Notes: generated by a model from the sequence alone, not told the origin. Shown: positions 1 to 9,439, counted from the stretch's first letter. The stretch: DNA of 64,000 nt from Thalassobaculum_A sp040219215 (GCF_040219215.1 NZ_JAVJSX010000008.1:496001-560000), one strand, 5' to 3'. A program made the numbers and translations.

Positions 1-1553
1 TTGCATTGGCGATTCAAGGCGCCGTCGACGTCGCCCGGTCGGCTGTTCTGATCGAGATCGGGAATTATCTCGATCGGAACCTGACGGCCCGGCTGTTGCA
101 CGCGTCGCTGGCTCATTCGGTGAAGCGCGGCAACACGCGCGGCGCGACGATCCTGCAGCAGTTCAACCAGCTCAAGGCCTTTCTGACGAGCAACTCGATC
201 TACGCCATCATGGATATTCCTTGGATTCCGGTGTTCATGGGGGTCCTGTTCATCATGAATCCGACGGTCGGCTTGGTCTCGATCGTCGGTGCGATTGCTC
301 TGTTCATGTTCGCCTATCTGAATGATCGCGCGTCACGCGGGGCGTTGATGCGGGCTCAAAAGGCGATGGCGCCATCCTACAAGCGAGCCTCTGCCGCTGC
401 GCGCAACGCCGACGTGGTTGAGGCCATGGGCATGACGCCGACCATCGTCCGGACCTGGTCTGAGGGTTCCGAGGCATCGATCTATCACCAGTCGATCGCT
501 TCTCGCCGGTCGGCGCTTATCAACGCAGCATCCAAATGGACGCGAATGGTGATCCAGATCACCATCATGACGTCGGCGGCCTACCAGATGATCCAGCCGG
601 GCAGTACAATGAGCCCGGGCGTGATGATGGCATCGGTCATCCTGGTCGGGCGGGCTCTTATGCCGCTCGAGTCCATGATCGGCAGTTACCGCAGCATGCT
701 GGAAGCTTTGAGTTCCTACAAAGAAATGGACGAAATCCTGGCGTCGATGATCGAACGGCCCAGGTTGAGCGTCGTGCCGCCGAAGCCCAAGGGGCACATC
801 TCGATCGAGAACGTCACGTACACGGTGCCGGGCGTCGATCGCCCGATCCTGTCCAACGTCAGCCTGGAAATCGAGGCTGGCGAGATCATCGGGGTGATCG
901 GCCCATCGGGTGCGGGGAAGACCACATTGGCAACCCTGATGGTTGGCATCGACGCGCCGACCCATGGTCACGTTCGGCTCGATGGCACGGACGTCTATGC
1001 CTGGCCATCTGAAGACCTGGGCCGCTATCTTGGTTATCTGCCCCAGGCGGTCGCGCTGTTTGACGGAACCGTGCGCGAAAACATCTGCCGGCTGGAACCG
1101 AACGCCAGCCCGCAGGCCATCATCAAGGCGGCCGAACTCGCTGGGCTGCACGAGATCATCCAGCGTCTTCCAAGGGAGTACGACACGCCCGTTGGCGATG
1201 CCGGTGCGATCATGTCCGGTGGTCAGCGTCAGCGGATCGGATTGGCCCGCGCGCTCTACGGCGATCCGCTGTTCGTGGTTCTGGATGAACCGAACTCCAA
1301 CCTGGACAGCCAGGGCGAGGAGGCGTTGAAGGACACGTTGCATGCCCTCAAGGCCCGGGGGTGCACCGTGGTTCTGATTGCCCACCGGATCAACGTACTG
1401 CAGCACGTGGACAAGGTGCTGATCCTGCGCGACGGCGTGGTTCACAAGTTCGCCGCCCGGGACGAGGTCGTTGGCCCTGTGCCGGCCCAGACCAAACCGC
1501 AGATTGCGGCCAGTCAGGACTCTCCATCCATCGCCAGTCGAGCGTCGTCATGA
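1..1553 (+). CDS. Type I secretion system ABC transporter (permease-ATPase), 5' end outside window
   Basis: Inner-membrane ABC exporter of the PrtD/HlyB type that would power one-step export of RTX-type proteins. Numbering from the codon at position 6: a transmembrane region at about 55-240, then an ATPase domain with Walker A GPSGAGKT at 299-306, signature MSGGQRQR starting at 403 and Walker B LFVVLDEP near 425. The reading frame is open to the window edge and the family is normally about 560-580 residues, so roughly the first 50 residues are missing. Its TGA overlaps the ATG of the adaptor gene (ATGA at 1550-1553), which means translational coupling. Family assignment is firm; the cargo is inferred (see the RTX protein at 22863). 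Confidence 0.93.
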   Translation, partial: ALAIQGAVDVARSAVLIEIGNYLDRNLTARLLHASLAHSVKRGNTRGATILQQFNQLKAFLTSNSIYAIMDIPWIPVFMGVLFIMNPTVGLVSIVGAIALFMFAYLNDRASRGALMRAQKAMAPSYKRASAAARNADVVEAMGMTPTIVRTWSEGSEASIYHQSIASRRSALINAASKWTRMVIQITIMTSAAYQMIQPGSTMSPGVMMASVILVGRALMPLESMIGSYRSMLEALSSYKEMDEILASMIERPRLSVVPPKPKGHISIENVTYTVPGVDRPILSNVSLEIEAGEIIGVIGPSGAGKTTLATLMVGIDAPTHGHVRLDGTDVYAWPSEDLGRYLGYLPQAVALFDGTVRENICRLEPNASPQAIIKAAELAGLHEIIQRLPREYDTPVGDAGAIMSGGQRQRIGLARALYGDPLFVVLDEPNSNLDSQGEEALKDTLHALKARGCTVVLIAHRINVLQHVDKVLILRDGVVHKFAARDEVVGPVPAQTKPQIAASQDSPSIASRASS

Positions 1554-2923
1554 CCATCGTCGAACGGGATACCGCCCCCACTCCTGCCCTGGTCAACGTC
1601 TTTGATCCGTACCAGGAGATCTCAAAGAACGCCCGCCCCCAATGGACGTCGGCCATTTCGATTGGTTATTTGATTGTCCTGGCGTTTTTCGGCGGCTTCG
1701 GCGGCTTCGCAGCGTTCGCTCCGCTGCAAAGCTCGGTGATGGCAACGGGCGAACTGCGGGTCGAGAACAACCGCAAGATCGTTCAACATCCGGAAGGTGG
1801 AATCGTCGCGGAAATCTACGTTCGGGAGGGGCAGCGCGTCGAGCAGGGCGACGTCCTGCTGCGCCTTGATCCCACCCGGGATCGGGCTCAGTCCAATACG
1901 CTGCGGCGGCGGTATCTGGGAGCGCTGGCGGAGCAGGCCCGATTGCTGGCCGAACGGGACGCGCTCGAGAGCATCGACTTTCCGAAGGAGGTGCTCGACG
2001 AGTTGGGAGACCCCGAAATTGCGGAACTCGTGGCGGGGCAGCGCGCTGTGTTCCGGTCGCGCCAGCAGTCACGCGACGGCCTAGTCAAGCTGATGCTCGG
2101 TCAGGTCGATCAGGCAAACGTCCAGATCGACGCGACCAGGGTCGAGCTGGCGGCCCTACAGACCCAGGCCGAACTGATCGAGCGAGAGCTCGGTTCGGTG
2201 CGTGAGCTCTATGAGAAGGGTTTGGAGCGCTTGCCGCGGCTGCTGGCGTTGCAGCGCAACCAGGCGGCAATTCGAGGCCAAACCGGGCGGTTGAACGGTT
2301 CGATCGCGCAGTACGAGAAGCAGATATCGGAGTTCGAGCAGCGCGTGGTCCAGATGGAGCGGGACCTGCAGCGCGAGGTGGCGGCGCAGCTCGATGCGGT
2401 GGGATCCAGACTCCAGGATCTGAACGAACAGCGGCCAGTGATATCGGCGTCGGTCCGGAGGCTGGATATCCGGGCGCCCCGGACCGGGCGGGTCATAGAC
2501 CTGACCGTTTTCACGATCGGGCAGGTCATCGGCAGCCGCGAGCCGCTCATGCAGATCGTACCGGAGGACGAAGATCTGGTCGTCTACGTGAAGGTCAAGC
2601 CGCGCGACATCGATTCGCTTAACAATGGGGTCACCAAGGTTCAGGTTCGAATGACTTCGTTCAGCCAGCGGTTTACGCACCCAATCGAAGGGTATCTCGA
2701 GTCCATCTCCTCCGATGCTGTCCAGGATCCGGATGGTTCCCCGCCGTATTATCGGGCGATCATCAAGCTGGATGCGGTGTCGCGGGAGCACATTCTGCAT
2801 GACACCGAACTGACCGCAGGCATGCCGGCCACCGCGATGATCGGTGTCGGCGAGAAGACCCTGCTGACGTACCTGATCGAACCGATTTCCCGCAGCATTT
2901 CGGATTCTTTGCGGGAACCATGA
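1550..2923 (+). CDS. HlyD/PrtE-family type I secretion periplasmic adaptor
   Basis: Membrane fusion protein linking the ABC exporter to an outer-membrane TolC-like channel. The 457-residue protein has a cytoplasmic N terminus, one membrane segment at about 36-58, a biotinyl-lipoyl-like segment (IVAEIYVREGQRVEQGD), a long Gln/Glu-rich coiled coil at about 140-310 and a C-terminal beta domain containing RAPRTGRVIDL. I chose the ATG at 1550 because it overlaps the ABC gene stop and precedes the usual N-terminal length; the frame is open further upstream but that part lies inside the ABC gene. No TolC-type gene lies in the window. The 3' end overlaps the next glycosyltransferase by ATGA. Confidence 0.92.
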   Translation: MTIVERDTAPTPALVNVFDPYQEISKNARPQWTSAISIGYLIVLAFFGGFGGFAAFAPLQSSVMATGELRVENNRKIVQHPEGGIVAEIYVREGQRVEQGDVLLRLDPTRDRAQSNTLRRRYLGALAEQARLLAERDALESIDFPKEVLDELGDPEIAELVAGQRAVFRSRQQSRDGLVKLMLGQVDQANVQIDATRVELAALQTQAELIERELGSVRELYEKGLERLPRLLALQRNQAAIRGQTGRLNGSIAQYEKQISEFEQRVVQMERDLQREVAAQLDAVGSRLQDLNEQRPVISASVRRLDIRAPRTGRVIDLTVFTIGQVIGSREPLMQIVPEDEDLVVYVKVKPRDIDSLNNGVTKVQVRMTSFSQRFTHPIEGYLESISSDAVQDPDGSPPYYRAIIKLDAVSREHILHDTELTAGMPATAMIGVGEKTLLTYLIEPISRSISDSLREP

Positions 2924-3894
2924 CGGAACACGGCCGAGTGGATGGCCGCACGATGGTGCGGAGCACCCGCCGTATACTTTATCTCTCGAAGCACTTTGGC
3001 TATCCGCTCGGGGGAGTGCGGATAGCGCATCACCATGTCGCGATGCTGGTTCGGAACGGTTTCGACGCCCGGATCCTGTTGATCGACGAGCAGCGCGACT
3101 CGCATTTCTCCGAGATTGTGCCGACCGAATCGCTGGTCCCCGAGTTCCGTATCCACCCGGACGATCTCTTCGTCATCCCCGAGCCGTGGGACGTCTACGT
3201 CCGGCAACTCAGCAAGCACCCCATCCGTCGCTACGTGTTCTGCCAGAACCACTTCTACATCTATCACGGTCTGCAGCATGCCCGGAGCTATGCGGAGGCC
3301 GGTATCGACACCGTGTTCTGCTGCAGCGAGGTGATTTCCGACTATCTGACCGGCGTGATGGGCCTGGATCGCGCCCCGATCATTCACAACGCGATCAACC
3401 ACGAGCTGTTCAAGCCGGCGGAGAAACGGCGGCAGATCGCCGTCATGCCGAGAAAGATGAAGATCGAAGCCCGCTTCATCGAGGGCACCTTTCGCCAGCG
3501 ATACCCGGAACTGGCCGACGTGCCCTGGGTTGAGATTTCGAACAGGCCGGAAACCGAGGTTGCAAAGATCCTTGGCGAGAGCGCGGTGTTCCTCGCGCTC
3601 GGGCGTATCGAGGGTTTTGGATTGCCGCCCATCGAAGCCATGGCCAGCGGTTGCCTGGTGGTGGGCTTCACGGGCGATGGTGGGCGGTCGTTCGCGACGC
3701 CGGACAACGGGCATTGGTGCGAACCGGAAGACTGGTTGGGCTGCACCGATCGATTGGCCGAGGCAATGCGCGAGATCGATACGGACGCGGGACGCCGACG
3801 GATAGCATCGGCGCGCGAGACCGCGTCGGAGTACACCCTGGAGCGTATGGAACGCGAACTGATTACGTTCTGGCAGGCGGAGGTCGAACGGTGA
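2920..3894 (+). CDS. Glycosyltransferase, GT4-like (GT-B fold)
   Basis: Predicted cytoplasmic sugar transferase of 324 residues. The N terminus has a glycine-rich donor/acceptor loop (KHFGYPLGGVRIAHHH) and the C-terminal half carries the GT4 signature EGFGLPPIEAMASG, with the two glutamates of the EX7E motif, followed by a nucleotide-binding-type G-rich loop. It starts inside the stop codon of the secretion adaptor (ATGA, 2920-2923), so it belongs to the secretion operon, which is unusual. Acceptor and donor cannot be read from the sequence. Assignment to a GT-B glycosyltransferase is good; the exact family is less certain. Confidence 0.85.
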   Translation: MTEHGRVDGRTMVRSTRRILYLSKHFGYPLGGVRIAHHHVAMLVRNGFDARILLIDEQRDSHFSEIVPTESLVPEFRIHPDDLFVIPEPWDVYVRQLSKHPIRRYVFCQNHFYIYHGLQHARSYAEAGIDTVFCCSEVISDYLTGVMGLDRAPIIHNAINHELFKPAEKRRQIAVMPRKMKIEARFIEGTFRQRYPELADVPWVEISNRPETEVAKILGESAVFLALGRIEGFGLPPIEAMASGCLVVGFTGDGGRSFATPDNGHWCEPEDWLGCTDRLAEAMREIDTDAGRRRIASARETASEYTLERMERELITFWQAEVER

Positions 3895-5198
3895 CTTCCG
3901 AGCCCGGAGAGATCGACTACGAGGACGGCCTGCAGCTCGTGCCGCGCCTGATCGTCAAGGGGCAGATGTCGAACGCTGTCCGATGGGCTGATGAACTGTG
4001 CCGACACCGGCCCGACGACCCTCGGCCACACAACCAGGCGGGTCTGGTCCGGCAGCGGTTGAGCAACCCGAGCGCAGCGGCTGTTCACTTCTGCCGAGCT
4101 CTCATGCTTCAACCCGATGCTGGCGAGGTCTGGGCCAATCTGGGAACCGCCCGCCGACACGCGGCCGAGTTTGATGCGGCGTTCGTCTGCCGTCAGCGGG
4201 CGGTGCGATGCCGCCCTGGACTGCCGGATGCGAGGTCGGCTCTGGGATTGAGTCTGTTGGCTTCGGGCGACTATCGAGAGGGTTTTGCCGAGTACGAGCA
4301 CCGCCCCGAGCGACGCATTGCGCTGAAGGGCTACGGCACGCTGGGGCTTCGCGCCTGGGATGGTCGATATTCGGATCGGGTCCGGCACCTGTTGGTCGTA
4401 ACCGAGCAGGGGGCCGGGGATACGGTTCAGTTTCTGCGCTTCATACGGCCGCTGGCAGATCAGGGGCTGGAGGTGACCGTCGCCTGTCCGGAAAACCTTG
4501 AACGCCTGGTTCGCACGGCTTCCGGCGTGGCGTCGACTGCGCCGTTGTGGCCGACCGGATCGCTGGCCGGCTACGACGGTGTCGAGATGCTGATGAGCCT
4601 GCCGGCTCGCCTCGGCGTCGACAGGGACACGCTGCCCGCTCCGACGCGCTACCTGACGCCTGCGGAGCCGAGGCATCGTCCGGCGGACAACGGTGTGTTT
4701 CGGGTCGGACTGTGCTGGACGGGGCGCTCGGAGCATTCACTGAACGCGCTGCGGCAGACCTCATTCGAGGAACTCATCCCCCTCCTTACCATTCCGCAGA
4801 TCGAATTCTTCAGCCTGCAGGTGTCAGATGACCGGCGGGCGGTTCCGAGCGACCGCCGGGTGTCGGACCTTGCGCCATACATCGACGACTTCGCTGACAC
4901 GGCCGCCATGGTCGACCAGATGGATCTGGTCATCACCGTCGACACCTCGGTGGCCCACATCGCCGGCGCGCTCGGGGTGCCGGTATGGACGATGCTGGCG
5001 CAGGTTGCGGATTGGCGATGGGGCTACGACAGCGAGTGGACGCCCTGGTACCGATCCATGCGTCTGTTCCGACAGACGCAGGCCGGTGTCTGGAACGACG
5101 TGATCGACCGGATTGCGTCGGAGCTGCGCGAGGCCGCGATCTCGTGGCCCGGCCGTTCGAGGTGGCGACCGTTTGCATCGTCCGACCCGAGCGGATAA
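3891..5198 (+). CDS. Tetratricopeptide-repeat protein with GT-B-like C-terminal domain
   Basis: 435-residue protein starting at a GTG that overlaps the previous stop (GTGA at 3891-3894). Residues about 10-130 form TPR-like helices (VRWADELCRHRPDDPRPHNQ; AVHFCRALMLQPDAGEVWA). The C-terminal half contains VTEQGAGDTVQFLRFIRPL, CWTGRSEH and a segment ending TVDTSVAHIAGALGVP. That last motif is the glycosyltransferase-9/GT41-like donor-site pattern seen in many bacterial TPR-glycosyltransferases. It could glycosylate a protein or extend a glycan; the acceptor is unknown. It is similar in architecture to the protein at 6515-7972. Confidence 0.82.
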   Translation: MTSEPGEIDYEDGLQLVPRLIVKGQMSNAVRWADELCRHRPDDPRPHNQAGLVRQRLSNPSAAAVHFCRALMLQPDAGEVWANLGTARRHAAEFDAAFVCRQRAVRCRPGLPDARSALGLSLLASGDYREGFAEYEHRPERRIALKGYGTLGLRAWDGRYSDRVRHLLVVTEQGAGDTVQFLRFIRPLADQGLEVTVACPENLERLVRTASGVASTAPLWPTGSLAGYDGVEMLMSLPARLGVDRDTLPAPTRYLTPAEPRHRPADNGVFRVGLCWTGRSEHSLNALRQTSFEELIPLLTIPQIEFFSLQVSDDRRAVPSDRRVSDLAPYIDDFADTAAMVDQMDLVITVDTSVAHIAGALGVPVWTMLAQVADWRWGYDSEWTPWYRSMRLFRQTQAGVWNDVIDRIASELREAAISWPGRSRWRPFASSDPSG

Positions 5199-5237
5199 AC
5201 AGATCGCCGCCGAATAATCGCCCGATCGGATATCCCC

Positions 5238-6518
5238 GTGCGTATCCTGTTCGTCCACCAGAACATGCCGGCGCAATACGCGCACCTGGCATCCCACTAC
5301 GCTCGCGATCCGAAGAACGAGGTCGTCTTTCTGACCCGGCGCAAGGACGTGGAGATGCCGGGTGTCCGCAAGATCCGGTATGACCTGAGTCGCGAGCCCA
5401 AGATCGACGGGCACCACTACGTCAGATTCCTGGACGAGCACCTGCTGTACGGCCAGGCGGTGGCCCGTGAGGCGATAGCGCTGAAGGCTTCCGGTTTCAC
5501 CCCCGACGTGATGTGCGTGCATTCCGGTTGGGGCGAGGCGTTGTTCCTTAAGGATGTGTTCCCCAACGTGCCGTTGCTGGTCTATGCGGAGTACTACTAC
5601 CGCGGGCGCGGTTCCGACGTCGGCTTCGACATGGCGAAGGAGCCGGAATTCGACATTATTTGCCGATCCCGTGCCCGCAACGTTCATCTGCTGCTGAGTC
5701 TTGAAGCGGCCGACTGGTCGGTTACGCCGACCCAGTGGCAGTGGCAGCAGCAACCCGCCGCCTACCGATCGCGGATGTCGGTGATCCATGATGGCATTCG
5801 CACTACGCTGTGCACGCCGGACGCAACGGCGCGCCTGCCGTTGCCGAACGGTACCGTTCTGTCGCGCGACGACGAGGTGATCACGTATATCGCGCGCAAC
5901 CTGGAACCCTACCGCGGCTTCGATCGATTCATGCGGGCGCTGCCGGCGCTGCTGAAGCGGCGCCCCAATGCCCACGTCGTGCTGGTCGGTGGCGATGACG
6001 CCAGCTATGGGGGACTGCCCGGCGATGCCAGAAGCTGGCGCGAGAAGATGCTGGCCGAGGTGCGGATCGATCCGCGGCGCGTGCATTTCGTCGGCCGTGT
6101 ACCCTACGAGTATTATCTGCGGGTGCTTCGGGTTTCCCGCGTTCACACCTATCTGACATATCCGTTCGTGCTGTCCTGGTCGATGCTGGAGTCGATGTCG
6201 ACCGGATGCTGCATGGTGGCGTCGTCCACGCCGCCGGTCTGCGAGGTCTTGCGCGATGGTGAGACCGGGGCCCTGGTCGACTACTTCGACGGCGAGGCGA
6301 TGGTGAATCGTATATGTACCTTGCTGGACGATCCGGAAACGCGATCCCGATATTCCGCGGCTGCGCGCGACTACGCGGTGCGGAACTACGACCTTGAGAC
6401 GGTTTGCCTGCCTCAGCAGATCGCCTTGATCGAGCAGGTTGCGACCGGGAACCTGCCGCGCATCACATCGAACGCGGTTGCCGACGGATTTCCCGGCGCA
6501 ATGCCGGATCCGGCGTGA
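5238..6518 (+). CDS. Glycosyltransferase family 4 protein
   Basis: 426-residue GT-B enzyme beginning MRILFVHQNMPAQYAHLA, a typical GT4 N terminus. The donor-binding half shows ARNLEPYRGFDRFMRALP, then VHFVGRVPYEYYLRVLRVS and a late MLESMSTGCCMVASSTPP segment in the place of the EX7E motif. The start is a GTG at 5238, 39 nt after the preceding stop, with no strong ribosome site visible. Its TGA overlaps the GTG of the next TPR protein (6515-6518). By neighbourhood it acts on the same glycan or protein as the coupled enzymes around it. Confidence 0.88.
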   Translation: MRILFVHQNMPAQYAHLASHYARDPKNEVVFLTRRKDVEMPGVRKIRYDLSREPKIDGHHYVRFLDEHLLYGQAVAREAIALKASGFTPDVMCVHSGWGEALFLKDVFPNVPLLVYAEYYYRGRGSDVGFDMAKEPEFDIICRSRARNVHLLLSLEAADWSVTPTQWQWQQQPAAYRSRMSVIHDGIRTTLCTPDATARLPLPNGTVLSRDDEVITYIARNLEPYRGFDRFMRALPALLKRRPNAHVVLVGGDDASYGGLPGDARSWREKMLAEVRIDPRRVHFVGRVPYEYYLRVLRVSRVHTYLTYPFVLSWSMLESMSTGCCMVASSTPPVCEVLRDGETGALVDYFDGEAMVNRICTLLDDPETRSRYSAAARDYAVRNYDLETVCLPQQIALIEQVATGNLPRITSNAVADGFPGAMPDPA

Positions 6519-7972
6519 CCGAGGGGCTCGACGGGCTCGATCGTGCGGCTCGGGCCGCGATAGCCGCATCCGACTGGAACGCGGCCGGCGACGCGTTTGA
6601 AGCGATCGCCGGACAGGTGCCCGGGAATTCACGCCCTTGGTATAGCCTTGGTCTGGCCCGAAGCCGTAGCGAAGACACCGCACGCGCCGTCCCCGCATTG
6701 CGCCGCTGCTTGCTGCTGCATCCGACCCATGCCGGTGCATGGGGCCTGCTGGGCACGGTTTCGGAGCATCAGGCTGGATACCTGCGCGGCGCGGTCCTGC
6801 CGGACGCAAGCGTGGGCACACTGAAGATCGCGGCGGCGCTTCGGCAGGAAGCCGGTGACGCTCGGGGCGCGGTGGTCCTGCTGGACCGGGTGCTTGCGCA
6901 GGAACCCGATGACATCGAGTGCCTGATCAACCGGGCCATGGCGTTGATCGAGGTCGGCCGGAAGTCGGTCGCCCTGGACGATCTGGACCGGGCGCTGCGG
7001 CTCGATCCGAGCGACACCCGAGCGCGCTGGTCGCGGGGCTGGATTCGCCTGGGCCGGCGGGATTGGAGCGGCGGTGACGACTATGCTGCCCGTTGGCTCG
7101 ATCCGGAGCCAGACTCTCGGCAGCGGTTGTTCAGTCCGCCACTTTGGACCGGGACACCGGTTTCGGGCGGGCCGTTGTTGCTGTGGGGGCAGTTCGGGGT
7201 CGGTGACGAGATCCTGTTCGCGACCTTGGTTGCAGAGGCTCGGCACCGGGCCAATGCGCCGGTCGTACTGGAAGCGGACCCACGCCTGGTCGGGCTGTTC
7301 GGGCGTTCCCTGACCGGCGTGACGGTGGTCCCGCGGATGGATCCCGCGGACAGCCGAATCGCCGCAGCGGCCCCAACCGCGCAATCATCGACCGCCCGCC
7401 TGCCGGGGGTGCTGCCGCGCGATGCCGTATTGGCGCCGGGGGCGCCGGCAATGCTCGTCGCCGATCCGGCGAGGGTGGCGCATTGGCGCGAACAGTTCGC
7501 TGCTCTTGGCCCTGGTCCCCATATCGGGCTGGCGTGGCGCAGCGGCAACCGGCGTACCGCCAGTCGCAAGTCGATTGCGTTGGCAGCGTTGGCGCCGGTA
7601 CTGCGCGCATCGCAGGGAACCTGGATCAGCCTGCAGTATGATCCGGATCCGGAAGAAACCGCGGAAGTCGCCGCGTCCCGGCGACCGGTGCCGTTCGACA
7701 ACCCTGCGGCGGACATCCGCGACGATCTCGACGAACTGGCGGCGCAGATTGCCGCCCTCGACGCCGTCGTCACAATCTCCGGCACCAACGCCCATCTGGC
7801 CGGCGCGCTCGGCGTGCCGGGCTTGGTGTTGATGCAGCGCGACCCGCTGTGGTTCTGGTTCGAGGATGGCGAGACGGTGCCGTGGTACCCCAGCTTGACC
7901 GTGCTGCGTCAGCGCGGCACCGCCTGGGATGCCGTTATCGCCGAGGCCGCCCGGCGTATCGCGACACTATGA
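6515..7972 (+). CDS. Tetratricopeptide-repeat protein with GT-B-like C-terminal domain (second copy)
   Basis: 485 residues from a GTG overlapping the upstream stop. The N-terminal 170 residues are TPR-like (AAGDAFEAIAGQVPGNSRPW; ALDDLDRALRLDPSDTRAR). The C-terminal part has LLLWGQFGVGDEILFATLVAE, HIGLAWRSGNRRTASRKS and VTISGTNAHLAGALGVPGLV, matching the layout of the TPR-GT protein at 3891-5198. The His/Gly pattern AHLAGALGVP is shared with that paralogue. Two such genes alternating with two plain glycosyltransferases suggests a dedicated glycan or protein glycosylation set. Precise activity is unknown. Confidence 0.8.
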   Translation: MTEGLDGLDRAARAAIAASDWNAAGDAFEAIAGQVPGNSRPWYSLGLARSRSEDTARAVPALRRCLLLHPTHAGAWGLLGTVSEHQAGYLRGAVLPDASVGTLKIAAALRQEAGDARGAVVLLDRVLAQEPDDIECLINRAMALIEVGRKSVALDDLDRALRLDPSDTRARWSRGWIRLGRRDWSGGDDYAARWLDPEPDSRQRLFSPPLWTGTPVSGGPLLLWGQFGVGDEILFATLVAEARHRANAPVVLEADPRLVGLFGRSLTGVTVVPRMDPADSRIAAAAPTAQSSTARLPGVLPRDAVLAPGAPAMLVADPARVAHWREQFAALGPGPHIGLAWRSGNRRTASRKSIALAALAPVLRASQGTWISLQYDPDPEETAEVAASRRPVPFDNPAADIRDDLDELAAQIAALDAVVTISGTNAHLAGALGVPGLVLMQRDPLWFWFEDGETVPWYPSLTVLRQRGTAWDAVIAEAARRIATL

Positions 7973-8078
7973 TGCATCCGCGCGACGGCCGGGGGCGCAA
8001 GTGGCTCTTGGCCGATGCCGCCGTCCGCGCTAGAGACGGTGGGCGATCTGGCGAAACCGCTGACGGACGAGTCGTTCC

Positions 8079-8903
8079 ATGGGCCTGACCGACCGCTTCA
8101 CCGATCCTGGCGAGGATGCGCTTGCAGCCGACTTCATGGCCAACGGCTATGTGGTGCGTGACGTCGACGACCGTGCGGCGCTGGATGCGTTCCGCCACGA
8201 GATCGTGCGATTGGCCTGCGAGCATCTGAAATGCGATCCACCGGCCGATGACGGCGCGTTCCTGAACGGCATTCACGAGCGGGTTACGGTCGCAGAGATC
8301 AACGCGCTGCGCCTGCATGTGTTCAATGGCCTGAACAAGCACTCCTGGTGCCGGCCGACCTATCTGTCGCTGGCGCGCAAGGCGATTGACGCTCTGGTCG
8401 GCAACGAACTGGCAATGCAGAACCGGGTCAACCTGTCGATCCAGATGCCGAACGACGAGACCTCGACCCTGGCGGTACACGCCGACGTCTGGTCGGCCGA
8501 GACGCCGTACGAGGTCGTCGAGTGGACGCCGCTGGTCGATGTTTATGACACCAAGGCGATGTACATCCTGCGGCCGGAGATCAACCGCACGGTTCGCGAG
8601 CGGATGAGCACGCTGAAGGACGGTGGCAAGGAGTTCGACCTGTTCGAGGCCTACCGCAACGAATTCCACTGGATCCCGGTGAAATACGGCCAGACCCTGG
8701 TGTTCTCGCCGATCCTGCTGCACGGCAACGTGCGCAACGACACGGCGGAGAGCCGGTGGTCGGTCAACTGCCGGCTGACCGGCCTGTTCACGCCCTACGC
8801 CAGCGACGAGAAGTGCCTGGGCCGGTTCTACACCCCGATCACCCCGAAGATGACCAGCCGGATCGGCATGAACTTCAAGGCGCCGGAGGGGTTCAATGGC
8901 TGA
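8079..8903 (+). CDS. Sporadic carbohydrate cluster 2OG-Fe(II) oxygenase
   Basis: 274-residue non-heme iron, 2-oxoglutarate-dependent oxygenase-like protein. The iron-binding facial triad is visible as H134-A-D136 (in LAVHADVW) and a distal H215 (LLHGNVRND), with an Arg-containing RWSVNCRLTG strand after it that could bind 2-oxoglutarate. From memory it resembles the family that co-occurs with LIC12192-type proteins in sporadically distributed carbohydrate gene clusters, and the next gene is exactly such a protein (8-nt overlap). Likely oxidises a sugar or activated-sugar intermediate; the substrate is unknown. A 106-nt gap precedes it. Confidence 0.8.
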   Translation: MGLTDRFTDPGEDALAADFMANGYVVRDVDDRAALDAFRHEIVRLACEHLKCDPPADDGAFLNGIHERVTVAEINALRLHVFNGLNKHSWCRPTYLSLARKAIDALVGNELAMQNRVNLSIQMPNDETSTLAVHADVWSAETPYEVVEWTPLVDVYDTKAMYILRPEINRTVRERMSTLKDGGKEFDLFEAYRNEFHWIPVKYGQTLVFSPILLHGNVRNDTAESRWSVNCRLTGLFTPYASDEKCLGRFYTPITPKMTSRIGMNFKAPEGFNG

Positions 8904-9360
8904 GGGCGCCAATCGCACCCGCTCGGGCCTCCAGGGCTACGTCACCCACCAGTCGTTCAAGGGCATGCGCATGCCCGCGACCGTTCAGAATCTGGTGATG
9001 CGCGACTACATCACCCGCAAAGGCGCGCAGATCCGCCTGTCGGTTGGTGAGTACTTCTTCGACAACTGCTTCGTGCAGCTCTACTCGATGCTCCGCAAGC
9101 TCGACGAGATCGAAGGCATCGTGATGTGCAGCCTGTTCATGATGCCGACCGACCCCGACAAGCGACGCTGGATTTACGATCGGTTCCTGGAGAGCGGTGC
9201 CGCACTGCATTTCGTGTTCGAGGACATCGTGGTCGAGGACGAAGAGGGTGTGCGGCGGGCCGAGGAATTGCTGCAGATGAACGCGGCACTCGACGTGGCG
9301 CCGACCCAGATCGACCCGGCGCTGCTGCCGGCGATCGAGGGCGTCGATACCTTCAGCTGA
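8896..9360 (+). CDS. Sporadic carbohydrate cluster protein, LIC12192-like
   Basis: 154-residue protein with the recognisable block GYVTHQSFKGMRMPATVQN, then MRDYITRKGAQIRLSVGEYF and FVQLYSMLRKL. I recall this pattern as the LIC12192 family of the sporadic carbohydrate cluster, which has no known biochemical role. It is soluble, without a signal peptide or membrane segment. The ATG lies 8 nt inside the oxygenase gene, so the two are coupled. Function not established; probably a small enzyme or partner in sugar modification. Confidence 0.78.
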   Translation: MAEGANRTRSGLQGYVTHQSFKGMRMPATVQNLVMRDYITRKGAQIRLSVGEYFFDNCFVQLYSMLRKLDEIEGIVMCSLFMMPTDPDKRRWIYDRFLESGAALHFVFEDIVVEDEEGVRRAEELLQMNAALDVAPTQIDPALLPAIEGVDTFS

Positions 9361-9398
9361 CGCCGTCGGGACCCGGAGCCGGCGAGGCGTCGCGCGCC

Positions 9399-9427
9399 TT
9401 GCCGCGCTGAGGCAAAACCGCTATACG
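9399..9427 (+). promoter_or_regulatory. Candidate sigma-70 type promoter of the sugar operon
   Basis: TTGCCG at 9399-9404 and TATACG at 9422-9427 are separated by 17 nt; read one base to the left they are CTTGCC and CTATAC, close to the alphaproteobacterial housekeeping pattern. It sits in the 126-nt gap before the epimerase gene at 9487, the first substantial gap after the sporadic-cluster pair, and would drive the long sugar operon. Sequence match only. Confidence 0.5.
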
Positions 9428-9439
9428 ACCGCCACTGCG

